The notes under the pieces: generated by a model
The model's database searches: none
Told to the model about the DNA's origin: nothing
What the model saw: only the letters and a program-made list of their open reading frames with translations
In this document: positions 1 through 7,680 of the stretch, in pieces
Position numbering within the stretch: position 1 is the first letter of the stretch
Layout of the letters: every line of letters starts with the position of its first letter
Position numbers and translations under genes: made by a program
Assembly: GCA_024401945.1 (NCBI GenBank)
Contig: JAKSKC010000016.1
Location: 1-20,568 of the forward strand
DNA length: 20,568 nucleotides
Source of the DNA: Bacteroidales bacterium
Lineage (GTDB): Bacteria; Bacteroidota; Bacteroidia; Bacteroidales; UBA932
Direction: 5' to 3'

Positions 1-1
1 T

Positions 2-172
2 GCATTTTCCATCATGTTTATTTATTAATTCTGATTTTTGAGTAATCATTCCTTTAAATTTACTGCCTGTTCCTTGATCATTGGGAGTTGCGAAAGTGTA
101 TTTTTTAGTAGAAGGAGCAGCGAGAATAGGTGGCATCGTCTCATTGAGATAGTATTCTTTATTCAGTATCAT
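2..172 (-). CDS. Partial small AT-rich reading frame downstream of zeta-like kinase, runs off the left edge
   Basis: An open frame of 57 sense codons starts at the ATG at 172-170 and continues without a stop to the window edge. It overlaps the last 14 bases of the kinase gene. A second in-frame ATG at 136-134 is a possible alternative start. The translation begins MILNKEYYLNETMPPILAAP and later contains a TPNDQGTGSKFKG stretch; it is rich in K, T, N and P, looks like a real polypeptide, and shows no signal peptide or membrane segment. I do not recognise a family. The 1-158 stretch is about 34% GC, much lower than its neighbours, so stops would be expected often in a non-coding frame. Stop-overlapping placement suggests translational coupling to the kinase. 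Whether it is a real gene cannot be settled because its 3' end is outside the window. Confidence 0.45.
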   Translation of the reverse strand, partial: MILNKEYYLNETMPPILAAPSTKKYTFATPNDQGTGSKFKGMITQKSELINKHDGKC

Positions 173-737
173 TCAGAATGTCCTTGATTTCCTTGTATCT
201 CTCCTTCTTCCTTATCCTCATCTGCCCCGGGTTGCCCTCGGCTACCACTGCGAACGGTGTTGTCGTGTTGTCTGCCAGGACCCACCTGTCGCACACGGGC
301 GAATAGAACTCGAAGAAATACCTGAGTCCGGTCATATACCTCCTCCTGATAGTGTCCTCGTCGATGTTGTGACCTCCCGCCAGCACCCTGTTGTGCACCC
401 TCTCGATGGCTATCTCCGGATTGCTGATCCAGAAATAGATGAGGGTGATGTAATAGCCGGCCTCGCGGGCCTGCCTGATGATACCCATCAGACTTCTCGT
501 GGCCAGGGTGGTCTCAACGCAGAAATCCAGCTTGCGCGCTATCAGGTAATTGATCTTCAAGATCATCTTGCGGCTGGCGTCGACTGATGCAGCCCCCGGG
601 TCAAAGGGGGACAGGCTCTTGGCGAACTCGTCTGAATTGACGAACTCGCGGCACTCCAGCATATCCGGCAGCAGCGTGTACGACGCCGTCGTCTTTCCCG
701 AGCCGTTCGGCCCCGATATGATGAACATCCTTGGCAT
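159..737 (-). CDS. Zeta-toxin-like P-loop ATPase/kinase (COG4185-type)
   Basis: A 192-residue P-loop protein. The Walker A motif GPNGSGKTT lies at residues 9-17 right after the first beta strand. The NSD motif at 34-36 and the ETTLAT segment at about 75-80 match the zeta-toxin/AAA_33 arrangement, in which an aspartate and downstream basic residues serve phosphoryl transfer. Zeta toxins phosphorylate UDP-N-acetylglucosamine, but many chromosomal COG4185 relatives have no proven toxicity, so the substrate is unknown. The start is well supported: its ATG shares one base with the TGA of the upstream DUF2400 gene (TGATG), a typical coupling junction. It is soluble with no signal peptide. No epsilon-type antitoxin is seen upstream, where the neighbours are a transporter and DUF2400; the only small partner candidate is the partial frame on its 3' side. 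Confidence 0.8.
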   Translation of the reverse strand: MPRMFIISGPNGSGKTTASYTLLPDMLECREFVNSDEFAKSLSPFDPGAASVDASRKMILKINYLIARKLDFCVETTLATRSLMGIIRQAREAGYYITLIYFWISNPEIAIERVHNRVLAGGHNIDEDTIRRRYMTGLRYFFEFYSPVCDRWVLADNTTTPFAVVAEGNPGQMRIRKKERYKEIKDILNDTE

Positions 738-1429
738 CAGTCCTTCTTGGTTACCCCGTATCCGAACAGCGCAAAATCGCCCTGACAGGGATCTCCGGGG
801 AATATCTCCCTGAAGGCGTCGGTTATCTCAAGCGCCGTTTTCAATGATTTTGCATTACTTCCCGTAAGGGAGAGGGCCCTCGCCTCCTCGTGGACGTGGA
901 CGTCCAGAGGGATGATGAGATCTTCCGGAGATGTGTTCTTCCAGAGTCCCAGATCCACCTTCCCGTCCCGCCGTACCATCCATCTGCGGAGCATGTTGAT
1001 TTTCTTGTTGGGCGCGTTCCTGTCCGGCTTCTGCCCGTATATCTCTGTGCGGAACAGCTCGGGAGTAAGGCTCTCGAGACTGTCGTGGGTGCTGTAGAAG
1101 TCCTTCAGCCTGCCGCAGATCAGTGCGGTCTCCGACCATTTCACGGTGCGGTGGATGCTTGTGTCGTCCCTGCGGTAGTCTCCGCCCATCACATATTCCT
1201 CCGGTTTCCACTCTATGAAATCGAAGAACCTCTCGAGGTCCCTGACTATCATCGAGCGTCTTCCCCAGGCGAAATGCGCGGCGAACACCGCTGCGGTCTC
1301 TATGTCGCGCAGACCGGCCCCGCGTCTGAGGAATTCGCGCGGAAACGCTATGGGGTCCTCAGTAAAATAGACCGGGTCGTTGTACTTGACGGCCCAGTCC
1401 CTGAGTTGCTGTATGCTTGCACCTGTCAT
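737..1429 (-). CDS. DUF2400 / TIGR02757 family protein
   Basis: A 230-residue soluble protein recognisable as the DUF2400 (TIGR02757) family of Bacteroidota and some other bacteria, and of about the usual family length. The most conserved part is near the C-terminus, an LRRWMVRRDG segment (about 147-156) followed by IIPLDVHVHEEARALSL (about 172-188). That second segment looks like the helix-hairpin-helix glycosylase pattern VDTHVxR with its aspartate (D176 here). A DNA-glycosylase-like fold is therefore my inference, not an established role. The start ATG shares one base with the TAA of the POT transporter gene (TAATG), and its stop shares one base with the next start, so transporter, DUF2400 and kinase probably form one translated unit. 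Function unknown. Confidence 0.85.
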   Translation of the reverse strand: MTGASIQQLRDWAVKYNDPVYFTEDPIAFPREFLRRGAGLRDIETAAVFAAHFAWGRRSMIVRDLERFFDFIEWKPEEYVMGGDYRRDDTSIHRTVKWSETALICGRLKDFYSTHDSLESLTPELFRTEIYGQKPDRNAPNKKINMLRRWMVRRDGKVDLGLWKNTSPEDLIIPLDVHVHEEARALSLTGSNAKSLKTALEITDAFREIFPGDPCQGDFALFGYGVTKKD

Positions 1430-3120
1430 TATTCAGCTGTGGCAGCCTCGATCTTCCTGAGCATCGCGAACATTATTATGGCCGCGATCAGGCAGAGCGC
1501 CATAAGGATTCCCCAGTTGGCCCAGAGCGGAACCTTCTCCCAGAGAAGACCCGGGATTGAGCTGAGGTAGTTTCCGATAGCGGTGGCGGCGAACCAGAGT
1601 CCCATCATAAGACCCTTCACCTTAGGAGGGGCTACCTTTGATACGAACGAGATTCCCATAGGGCTGAGAAGCAGCTCCGTGAAGGTCAGTACCAGATATG
1701 GGCTCATAAGGTACATAGGAACTACCGGATCCGGGGATACGGTGCCTGCAAGTTCGGCAGGGGACTGCTGTCCGAGGGATGCGAATATCATGATAAGGTA
1801 TCCGATGGCGGCCACAACCATACCGAAGGCAATCTTCTTAGGGGCCGAAGGCTCCAGTCCCTTGGGATGGGATTCCGTCTTCTTCGCTGCGAGCGAGCTG
1901 AAGATCGCCATGGAAATAGGAGTGAGGGCCACTACAAAGAACGGATTGAACTGCTGGAAGAGCTGAGGCTGGATCTCGAGAACGTCAGGCATTCCGCAGT
2001 ACAGGCAGTATGCGCCGCCCCAGAGGGCTGCTGTCACCACGCCGCAGACAATCTTGCTCTTTGTCCCTTCTGACTGGAAGATTCCGAAAAGCGTGTAGAT
2101 GGAAACCGCGATGAGGGCGAGGATCCAGATGTTGAAGCCGAGCTTAGGCCATCCTGTGGCTGTGCTCTGGGTGTAGTCACGTGCGAACCAGGTGAGTGAC
2201 TGTCCGTTCTGGTGGAATGCCATCCAGAAGAAGATGACTACCGCGAATACGAGGCAGAGGGCGACGATGCGGTCCTTCGTCTGCTTCGGGGTGAGCTCGA
2301 TTTCCGGCTTTCCGCTCGCTGCAGCCTGCTTGGCGTTGACGTCGGCGTGCCTGAACCAGCTGCGGGTGCAGAAATATACGGCTATCGAGAAAATGAGTGA
2401 GATGCAGGCAACTGCAAATCCCATGTTGTAAGCTGAAGAAAGATGCTCGATATAGTAGCTGCTGAACTCTCCGAGAGGCATCGTGGCCGGATCACCCGGC
2501 ATCAATCCCTGGAGTCCCTCCAGCTTGGCTGCGTTGTCGGCGCTTATCGTTCCGTTCAGGAACTGGTGCGCGAGAGCGGGGATGTCGGCCTTGTACACGA
2601 GCCCGGCCTTGCCGAGGAACTTGTTGGTGATGGCCGTCGCGGCTGAAGGGGCGAACATCGCGCCGATGTTGATCGCCATATAGAAGAGGCTGAACGCGGA
2701 ATCACGCTTCGAAGCGTACTTCGGGTCGTCGTAGAGATTGCCGACGAGCACCTGCAGGTTGCCCTTGAAGAGACCGGTTCCCACCGCGATGAGCATCAGG
2801 GCGCCTATCATCAGGGCGATACCCAGACCGTTCGCGGCCGTAGGGATGGAGAGCGCCAGATATCCGAGGAACATGACGCAGACACCGGTGACGACGCACT
2901 TGCCGTAGCCTATCTTGTCAGCAAGGATACCTCCGAGGACCGGGAAGAAATAGACGGCCGCAAGGAAGATTGCATAGAGTGTGCTGGCGAGCGAGCCTCC
3001 CCAGCCGAACTTGGCCTGGAGGAAGAGCATGAAGATGGCCAGCATCGTGTAGTAGCCGAAGCGCTCGCCTGTATTGGCGATTGCAAGGGCGAACAAGCCT
3101 TTTGGTTGATTCTTGAACAT
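1429..3120 (-). CDS. POT-family (PTR2) proton-coupled peptide transporter
   Basis: A 563-residue inner-membrane protein with the repeated hydrophobic helices of the major facilitator superfamily and the POT signature region near the N-terminus (ERFGYY, residues 19-24). POT transporters import di- and tripeptides with protons. The canonical ExxERFxYY motif is only partly kept: the first glutamate position is asparagine (N16), while E19, R20, Y23 and Y24 remain. A large insertion-like segment between early helices (about 185-225) and a K/E-rich loop (about 262-285) are seen, as in long bacteroidal POT members. It is the first gene of the minus-strand unit, behind a TATCTTTG promoter-like element about 50 bases upstream. 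PepD, encoded divergently nearby, could hydrolyse imported dipeptides. The family call is firm; substrate range is inferred. Confidence 0.9.
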   Translation of the reverse strand: MFKNQPKGLFALAIANTGERFGYYTMLAIFMLFLQAKFGWGGSLASTLYAIFLAAVYFFPVLGGILADKIGYGKCVVTGVCVMFLGYLALSIPTAANGLGIALMIGALMLIAVGTGLFKGNLQVLVGNLYDDPKYASKRDSAFSLFYMAINIGAMFAPSAATAITNKFLGKAGLVYKADIPALAHQFLNGTISADNAAKLEGLQGLMPGDPATMPLGEFSSYYIEHLSSAYNMGFAVACISLIFSIAVYFCTRSWFRHADVNAKQAAASGKPEIELTPKQTKDRIVALCLVFAVVIFFWMAFHQNGQSLTWFARDYTQSTATGWPKLGFNIWILALIAVSIYTLFGIFQSEGTKSKIVCGVVTAALWGGAYCLYCGMPDVLEIQPQLFQQFNPFFVVALTPISMAIFSSLAAKKTESHPKGLEPSAPKKIAFGMVVAAIGYLIMIFASLGQQSPAELAGTVSPDPVVPMYLMSPYLVLTFTELLLSPMGISFVSKVAPPKVKGLMMGLWFAATAIGNYLSSIPGLLWEKVPLWANWGILMALCLIAAIIMFAMLRKIEAATAE

Positions 3121-3169
3121 TATTTATCCAGTTTTTGATTTATATCGACTTATAAACGTCCCGATTTTA

Positions 3170-3177
3170 CAAAGATA
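3170..3177 (-). promoter_or_regulatory. Bacteroidota-type -7 element for the POT operon
   Basis: Read on the minus strand the octamer is TATCTTTG, an exact match to the Bacteroidota primary sigma factor consensus TAnnTTTG. It lies 49 bases upstream of the transporter ATG in an AT-rich gap. No clear -33 TTTG was found at the expected distance, so the assignment rests on the -7 box and position. Confidence 0.5.
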
Positions 3178-3188
3178 ATAATTTTTGG

Positions 3189-3196
3189 TATATTTG
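3189..3196 (+). promoter_or_regulatory. Bacteroidota-type -7 element for the acyltransferase-pepD pair
   Basis: The octamer TATATTTG matches TAnnTTTG exactly and ends only 7 bases before the ATG of the acyltransferase at 3204. If used, transcription would begin at or within a few bases of the start codon, giving a leaderless or nearly leaderless mRNA. No convincing -33 TTTG is present upstream. It is divergent from the POT element at 3170-3177. Confidence 0.45.
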
Positions 3197-3203
3197 CTCT
3201 TGT

Positions 3204-4127
3204 ATGAGTTTCTTCAGGAACATACCGTACCACCTGCTCCGCGCCGTCCTTGTGCCTCTGTCGGCACTTCCTCTCGGATTCCACCGGGCAGCGGGACGGT
3301 TCCTGGGCCTGCTTGCGGGCTATGTCGTCCGCTACCGCCGCGCAGTGGTCCTGGAGAACCTCAGGGCCTCCTTCCCGGACAGGACGGACAGGGAGATAAA
3401 GCAGATATGCAGGGATTTCTACCTGCACCTCGGAACGGTGATAGGGGAGGCGGTCTGGTTCGGCTCCTGCACCGACAGGGAGCGCCTGCGCAGGTCCCAT
3501 ATCGTCGAAATGGAGAATCCGGAACTGCTGAACCGGCTCTACGAACTCGGTCCGAGCACCATGGCCCTGGCATCCCACAGCGGCAATTTCGAACTGTACG
3601 GCGGCTACAGCACCTACGCTTCCTACAACGGCGGGATGAAATACGCCGACAGCGACCTGGCAATGGTCTACAGGAAACTCTCCAACAGCGCCTGGGACAG
3701 ATATATGTATAGGAACAGGCTCGCCGCGATGGACGTGGACAAGGACTTCGACGGACTCGTCGAGACTTCATACATAATGAGATACGTATGTATGCACAGG
3801 AACGAGAAAAAACTCTATACCTTCATCACCGACCAGTTCCCGTACGGACCTGTGGCTACGGCGGAGGTAGACTTCCTCGGACGGAGGACGAAGGCTATGA
3901 TGGGGGGCATCTCGCTGGCCCGCAAGTTCTCGATGCCCGTGGTCTATCTGGGGATGCCGGCCCGCAGGGGAGGCGGATACACCATCAGGTACACCCTCAT
4001 CTGCGAGGATGCGTCCCTCTGCGATGCGGACTACATAGTAAAGGAGTACTACAGACTTCTGGAAGAGGATATCAAGGCGCAGCCGGAGAACTGGCTCTGG
4101 TCGCACAGAAGATGGAAAACCATTTAA
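3204..4127 (+). CDS. LpxL/HtrB-like lysophospholipid (lipid A) acyltransferase
   Basis: A 307-residue member of the LpxL/HtrB/MsbB acyltransferase family, which transfers secondary acyl chains from acyl-ACP to lipid A precursors at the cytoplasmic face of the inner membrane. The catalytic HX4E motif is seen as HSGNFE (H125, E130). An N-terminal hydrophobic stretch at about 10-42 fits the usual membrane anchor. The ENLRASFPD segment (51-59) and the later FITDQFP segment are typical of the family. Length is normal. It is followed after 12 bases by pepD on the same strand, so the two are probably co-transcribed, though no functional link is obvious. Family is certain; whether the acceptor is lipid A or another envelope lipid such as an aminolipid is not decided by sequence. 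Confidence 0.88.
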   Translation: MSFFRNIPYHLLRAVLVPLSALPLGFHRAAGRFLGLLAGYVVRYRRAVVLENLRASFPDRTDREIKQICRDFYLHLGTVIGEAVWFGSCTDRERLRRSHIVEMENPELLNRLYELGPSTMALASHSGNFELYGGYSTYASYNGGMKYADSDLAMVYRKLSNSAWDRYMYRNRLAAMDVDKDFDGLVETSYIMRYVCMHRNEKKLYTFITDQFPYGPVATAEVDFLGRRTKAMMGGISLARKFSMPVVYLGMPARRGGGYTIRYTLICEDASLCDADYIVKEYYRLLEEDIKAQPENWLWSHRRWKTI

Positions 4128-4139
4128 ATACAATAGAAT

Positions 4140-5588
4140 ATGACAATCAAAGAACTGCAACCGACGATCGTCTGGAACAATTTTTATCAGCTCACGCAAT
4201 TCCCGCGTCCATCCAAGCACGAGGAAAAGGTGCGTGAATTCCTTCTCCGCTGGGGAAAGGAGCACGGCATCGAGACCGAGGCCGACGAGACAGGAAACGT
4301 TATAATGCGCGTACCGGCCACTCCGGGATATGAGAACAGGAAGGGAGTGATCCTCCAGGGACATATGGATATGGTTCCGCAGAAGGTGGCTTCGTCCTCA
4401 CACGATTTCCTGAACGATCCTATCGATACAATCATCGACGGGGACTGGGTCAAGGCAAACGGCACCACACTGGGAGCCGACAACGGTATGGGCGTGGCGC
4501 TCGCTATGGCGGTGGCCGAGTCTAAGGATGTCGAGCACGGACCGCTCGAGATACTTGTCACCTATGATGAGGAGACCGGTATGACGGGCGCCAAGTCCCT
4601 CAGGCCGGGCGTGCTCAAGGGGGATATCCTCCTCAACCTCGACTCCGAGGACGAGCAGGAGCTCTGCATCGGCTGCGCCGGAGGCCTTGACGTGATGGCC
4701 CGTTTCAAATACGACACCGAGAAGGTTGGGGACGGGTATGCAGCCTACAACCTCGTCGTCAAGGGACTTCAGGGCGGACACTCCGGAATGGACATTGCGC
4801 TCTACCGCGCCAACGCCAACAAGGTGGCCGGCGAGGCTATCGCGGACGCCGTTGAGAACAAGGGCGTGAAACTGGTCAATTTCACAGGCGGAAGCCTTCG
4901 CAACGCCATTCCTTTCGAGGCCGAGGTGGAAATCCTTGTCCCTAAGGAGAACGAATCCGAGACAGTAAGGGCCATCGAGGCATCCCTCGCCGACTCAAAG
5001 GCTATCTACAAGGAGAGCGACCCGGATATGCAGGGATATCTCAGGAGGCTTGACACCCTTCCTCAGGAGTGCATCGACAGCAAGGTTGCCCTGAATGTCA
5101 TCAAGGCCATCCTTGCCTGCCCTTCAAACGTAGTCCGTATGAGCCGCAGTATGGAAGGTCTTACCGAGACCTCCATCAATCTCGCGATCGTACGTTGCGA
5201 AAACGGCTGCGTGACCATAGCATCGCTTATGAGAAGCGCGGTGGACGTCGCCAAGGAACAGCTTGCACGCCGCGTGCGCTACATCTTCGAGATGGCAGGC
5301 GCCGAGGTTGAATTCAAGGGAGGATACTCAGGATGGGTGCCTAACCCTTCAAGTCCCCTCATCGGGCTTCTCAACGACATCCACAAACAGAAATTCGGCA
5401 TCCCTATGGACGTGAAGGCAACTCACGGCGGACTCGAATGCGCCATAATGGGTGCAAACTATCCTAACTGGGAGATGATTTCCATAGGACCTACCATCAA
5501 GTACCCTCACTCTCCGGACGAGCGCTGCTTCATACCTTCAGTGGCAAAGACCTGGAGTTTCCTCAAGGCCGTCCTGAAGGCAATCTGA
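4140..5588 (+). CDS. pepD: Aminoacyl-histidine dipeptidase (peptidase M20C, PepD)
   Basis: A 482-residue cytoplasmic metallopeptidase of family M20, subfamily C. Metal-site signatures are visible in order: GHMD (H75, D77), GADNG with D114, the EETG motif with E144/E145 (general base and ligand), a DSED segment at about 177, and a C-terminal YPHSPDERC motif supplying the last histidine. The central GGHSGMD segment belongs to the lid/dimerisation domain. PepD cleaves Xaa-His and other dipeptides, and length and motif order are standard. It begins 12 bases after the acyltransferase and ends four bases before the stop of the convergent broken gene, leaving no intergenic terminator. Proximity to the divergent POT importer suggests joint use of imported dipeptides. 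Start choice is supported by the conserved N-terminal LQPTIVWNNF block. Confidence 0.95.
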   Translation: MTIKELQPTIVWNNFYQLTQFPRPSKHEEKVREFLLRWGKEHGIETEADETGNVIMRVPATPGYENRKGVILQGHMDMVPQKVASSSHDFLNDPIDTIIDGDWVKANGTTLGADNGMGVALAMAVAESKDVEHGPLEILVTYDEETGMTGAKSLRPGVLKGDILLNLDSEDEQELCIGCAGGLDVMARFKYDTEKVGDGYAAYNLVVKGLQGGHSGMDIALYRANANKVAGEAIADAVENKGVKLVNFTGGSLRNAIPFEAEVEILVPKENESETVRAIEASLADSKAIYKESDPDMQGYLRRLDTLPQECIDSKVALNVIKAILACPSNVVRMSRSMEGLTETSINLAIVRCENGCVTIASLMRSAVDVAKEQLARRVRYIFEMAGAEVEFKGGYSGWVPNPSSPLIGLLNDIHKQKFGIPMDVKATHGGLECAIMGANYPNWEMISIGPTIKYPHSPDERCFIPSVAKTWSFLKAVLKAI

Positions 5589-5592
5589 TCCG

Positions 5593-6611
5593 TCAGGCGG
5601 AAGTGCCGGCGGAGAATACTTCCCTGTAGAAATTGAGCAGCCGGTAGAATCCCGGAACCGCGAAGACTGTCGCCAGCATAATGGCGACAGCCGCTCCGGC
5701 CGGAAGGAAGCAGAAGGCGAGGACTGTGTTCAGGATGAGCTGAAGCGGGAAGGCGGCAAACATCGAGGCGAAACACATCGTGTTCGACCAGGCCTTGTCC
5801 TTCAGCCTGCGCACCAGTATCGCAGCCGGTACGAGCCCCATCCATCCCATAACCGCCGCCACGGCGAACAGCGGGAACGTAAGGCAGGCGGAAAAGCATC
5901 TGCATATCTTGTGAAGCACAGGTCTGCGGATATTGTGCCGTCTGAGGTATCTCCTGTATTTCCTGTGATAGGTCTCATCGTCCGGGAAGAACAGGATGAG
6001 TTTTGACATCCTGTCATACAGTTCCTCGGTCATATCGTGGAAGAACTTCTGCTCGTCGTCGTAACGCTCAAGCATCGAGCTTATCTCGATGGGTTCCCCG
6101 TACTGGATCCTGACTCCCTTGCAGAAGTGGAAATAATCCTCGTAATCCACGCCCACCGGAACGACATATACAGGTTTGCCGCTCGCTCTGACTGTCAGCC
6201 CGGCAATCCTGAACACACCCTTCTTCACAGGCAGCATCGCACGAACGGAACATTGTGGTTTATGCATTCGGCGATCTCTTCGAAAACCTGCAGGTTGCCT
6301 GTCACGGCACTCGCGCCGTCACGCTGGCGGGCCAGCGGCACAATTTTCAGTTCGTGAAGGATCCTGGCCACCGCAGGTTTGCGGAAAACATCGGCCCTGG
6401 CGCCGAATGAGACAGGGCCCTTGTTCACGAGCAGCTGGACAAGTGGGTCCATAAGAGTGTTGGTGTGATTGGAGGCCAGAATCACGGCGCTGTCCTTGGG
6501 AACGTTCTCGAATCCTCTGACATCAACCACGCTGAATGAAAGGCGGACCATGAAGTCAACGTACTTTCTTCCGTAGTGGTAGAAACGGGTATTTTGCCAA
6601 AGCTCGGACAT
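5593..6611 (-). pseudogene. Frameshifted PlsC-like acyltransferase lacking the FPEG block
   Basis: Two minus-strand frames together make one PlsC-like 1-acylglycerol-3-phosphate acyltransferase with a C-terminal membrane domain. The upstream part (6611-6225, 128 residues) carries the acyltransferase NHTNTLMD motif (H49, D55, HX5D spacing as in Gat1/GPAT2-like members) and an ARADVFRKP segment. It then reads NVPFV and leaves frame. The downstream part, in the other frame from about 6243 to 5593, resumes at MLPVKKGVFRIAG, continues the fold and ends with a polar linker and several hydrophobic segments. In intact relatives NVPFV is followed by an FPEG motif and about ten residues before the PxKKG segment. 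That stretch is absent in every frame, so a small deletion of 3n+1 bases at about 6238-6243 fits better than a simple indel. Assembly error remains possible. Confidence 0.8.
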
Positions 6612-6680
6612 AATATTTCTGATTTCGGTGCAAGTTACAAATTCTTTTGCGTATTTTTACGGACTAAAACCTTGTAATAT

Positions 6681-7670
6681 ATGATAAAGGAACAACTTTC
6701 CAGTCTTGACGCCGTCAACCTGCATCTCGGCAGCGGCACGGGAATAGTGATGAGCGCGGTACTTGCCCTTATTATGTTCGGCATCGCCCTGGGAATCAAA
6801 GGCGAGACTCTCAAAAGGGTATTCACACAACCGAAATCCATAATAATCGGCATCCTGCTGCAGTGGGTCGGACTCCCGCTGGTGACCTTCCTGCTCATAA
6901 TGCTGTTCAACCCGATGCTCACCCCGATGGTGTGCCTGGGAATGATCCTGGTGGCCAGCTGCCCGGGAGGGAACATCTCCAACTTCATGAGTTCTTTCGC
7001 CAACGGCAACGTTGAACTTTCCGTCAGCATGGCTGCGGTCTCAACGATCTTCGCTCCTGTGATCACCCCTTTCAACTTCTGGTTCTGGGGAAACATGTAC
7101 CTCAAGTACGCCGCCCTTTCGGGGACCCTGACCATCCCTCATCTTGAAATCCCTTTCAGCGAGATATTCAAGACGGTCTTCATCATCCTTGCGATCCCTA
7201 TCATCCTGGGAATGCTCTTCTCCCGCTATTTCCCGAAGGCCACCGCCAAGATCAAGAAGCCGTTCAGCGCCTTCTCCCTGGTAGTCTTCGTGGTTATGGT
7301 GCTCGGAATGTTCATCCCGAACTGGCAGCTGTTCATCCGCTATATCCTGTTCATATTCATCCTTGTGCTGATACACAATGCCTGCGCCTTCGGTACGGGC
7401 TTCTTCGGCGCCAGGGCCGCAGGACTTCCACGCAGGGACTGCAGGTCCATTACGATTGAGGTCGGGATCCAGAATTCCGGTCTCGGACTTACCCTGCTTC
7501 TCAACCCCGCCATCTTCAACCCCGCCGTATGGAACAATCCTGAGACAGGAATAATGTACGGGGGAATGCTGTTTGTCACAGCCTGGTGGGGAATATGGCA
7601 TATCGTTTCCGGAATGACGCTCGCCACACTGTTCAAGCGCTATGATAGGAAACATCCTGAAAACGACTGA
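6681..7670 (+). CDS. SBF/BASS-family sodium-dependent transporter (bile acid:sodium symporter-like)
   Basis: A 329-residue inner-membrane protein of about nine to ten hydrophobic helices. Family hallmarks are the CPGGNISN segment (94-101) and the EVGIQNSGLGL segment (260-270), whose E, Q and N residues correspond to the sodium-binding crossover helix in structurally known members. Despite the family name, prokaryotic SBF proteins move varied organic anions (bile acids, pantoate, pyruvate and others), so the substrate is open. It starts after a 69-base gap divergent from the broken acyltransferase and its stop lies ten bases before the GH31 start, so it probably leads the transporter-GH31-chorismatase-like unit. 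Only weak promoter-like matches were found upstream. Confidence 0.88.
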   Translation: MIKEQLSSLDAVNLHLGSGTGIVMSAVLALIMFGIALGIKGETLKRVFTQPKSIIIGILLQWVGLPLVTFLLIMLFNPMLTPMVCLGMILVASCPGGNISNFMSSFANGNVELSVSMAAVSTIFAPVITPFNFWFWGNMYLKYAALSGTLTIPHLEIPFSEIFKTVFIILAIPIILGMLFSRYFPKATAKIKKPFSAFSLVVFVVMVLGMFIPNWQLFIRYILFIFILVLIHNACAFGTGFFGARAAGLPRRDCRSITIEVGIQNSGLGLTLLLNPAIFNPAVWNNPETGIMYGGMLFVTAWWGIWHIVSGMTLATLFKRYDRKHPEND

Positions 7671-7680
7671 TAGTATCTGT

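Noticed and set aside
6225..6267. Programmed frameshift joining the two PlsC-like halves
   Set aside because: No slippery heptamer was seen at the junction, and the expected FPEG residues are missing from all frames, so recoding would not restore a normal protein.
7642..7680. Upstream in-frame start for GH31 overlapping the SBF gene
   Set aside because: Would place 13 residues before a textbook signal peptide and overlap the previous gene by 29 bases; 7681 is the better start.
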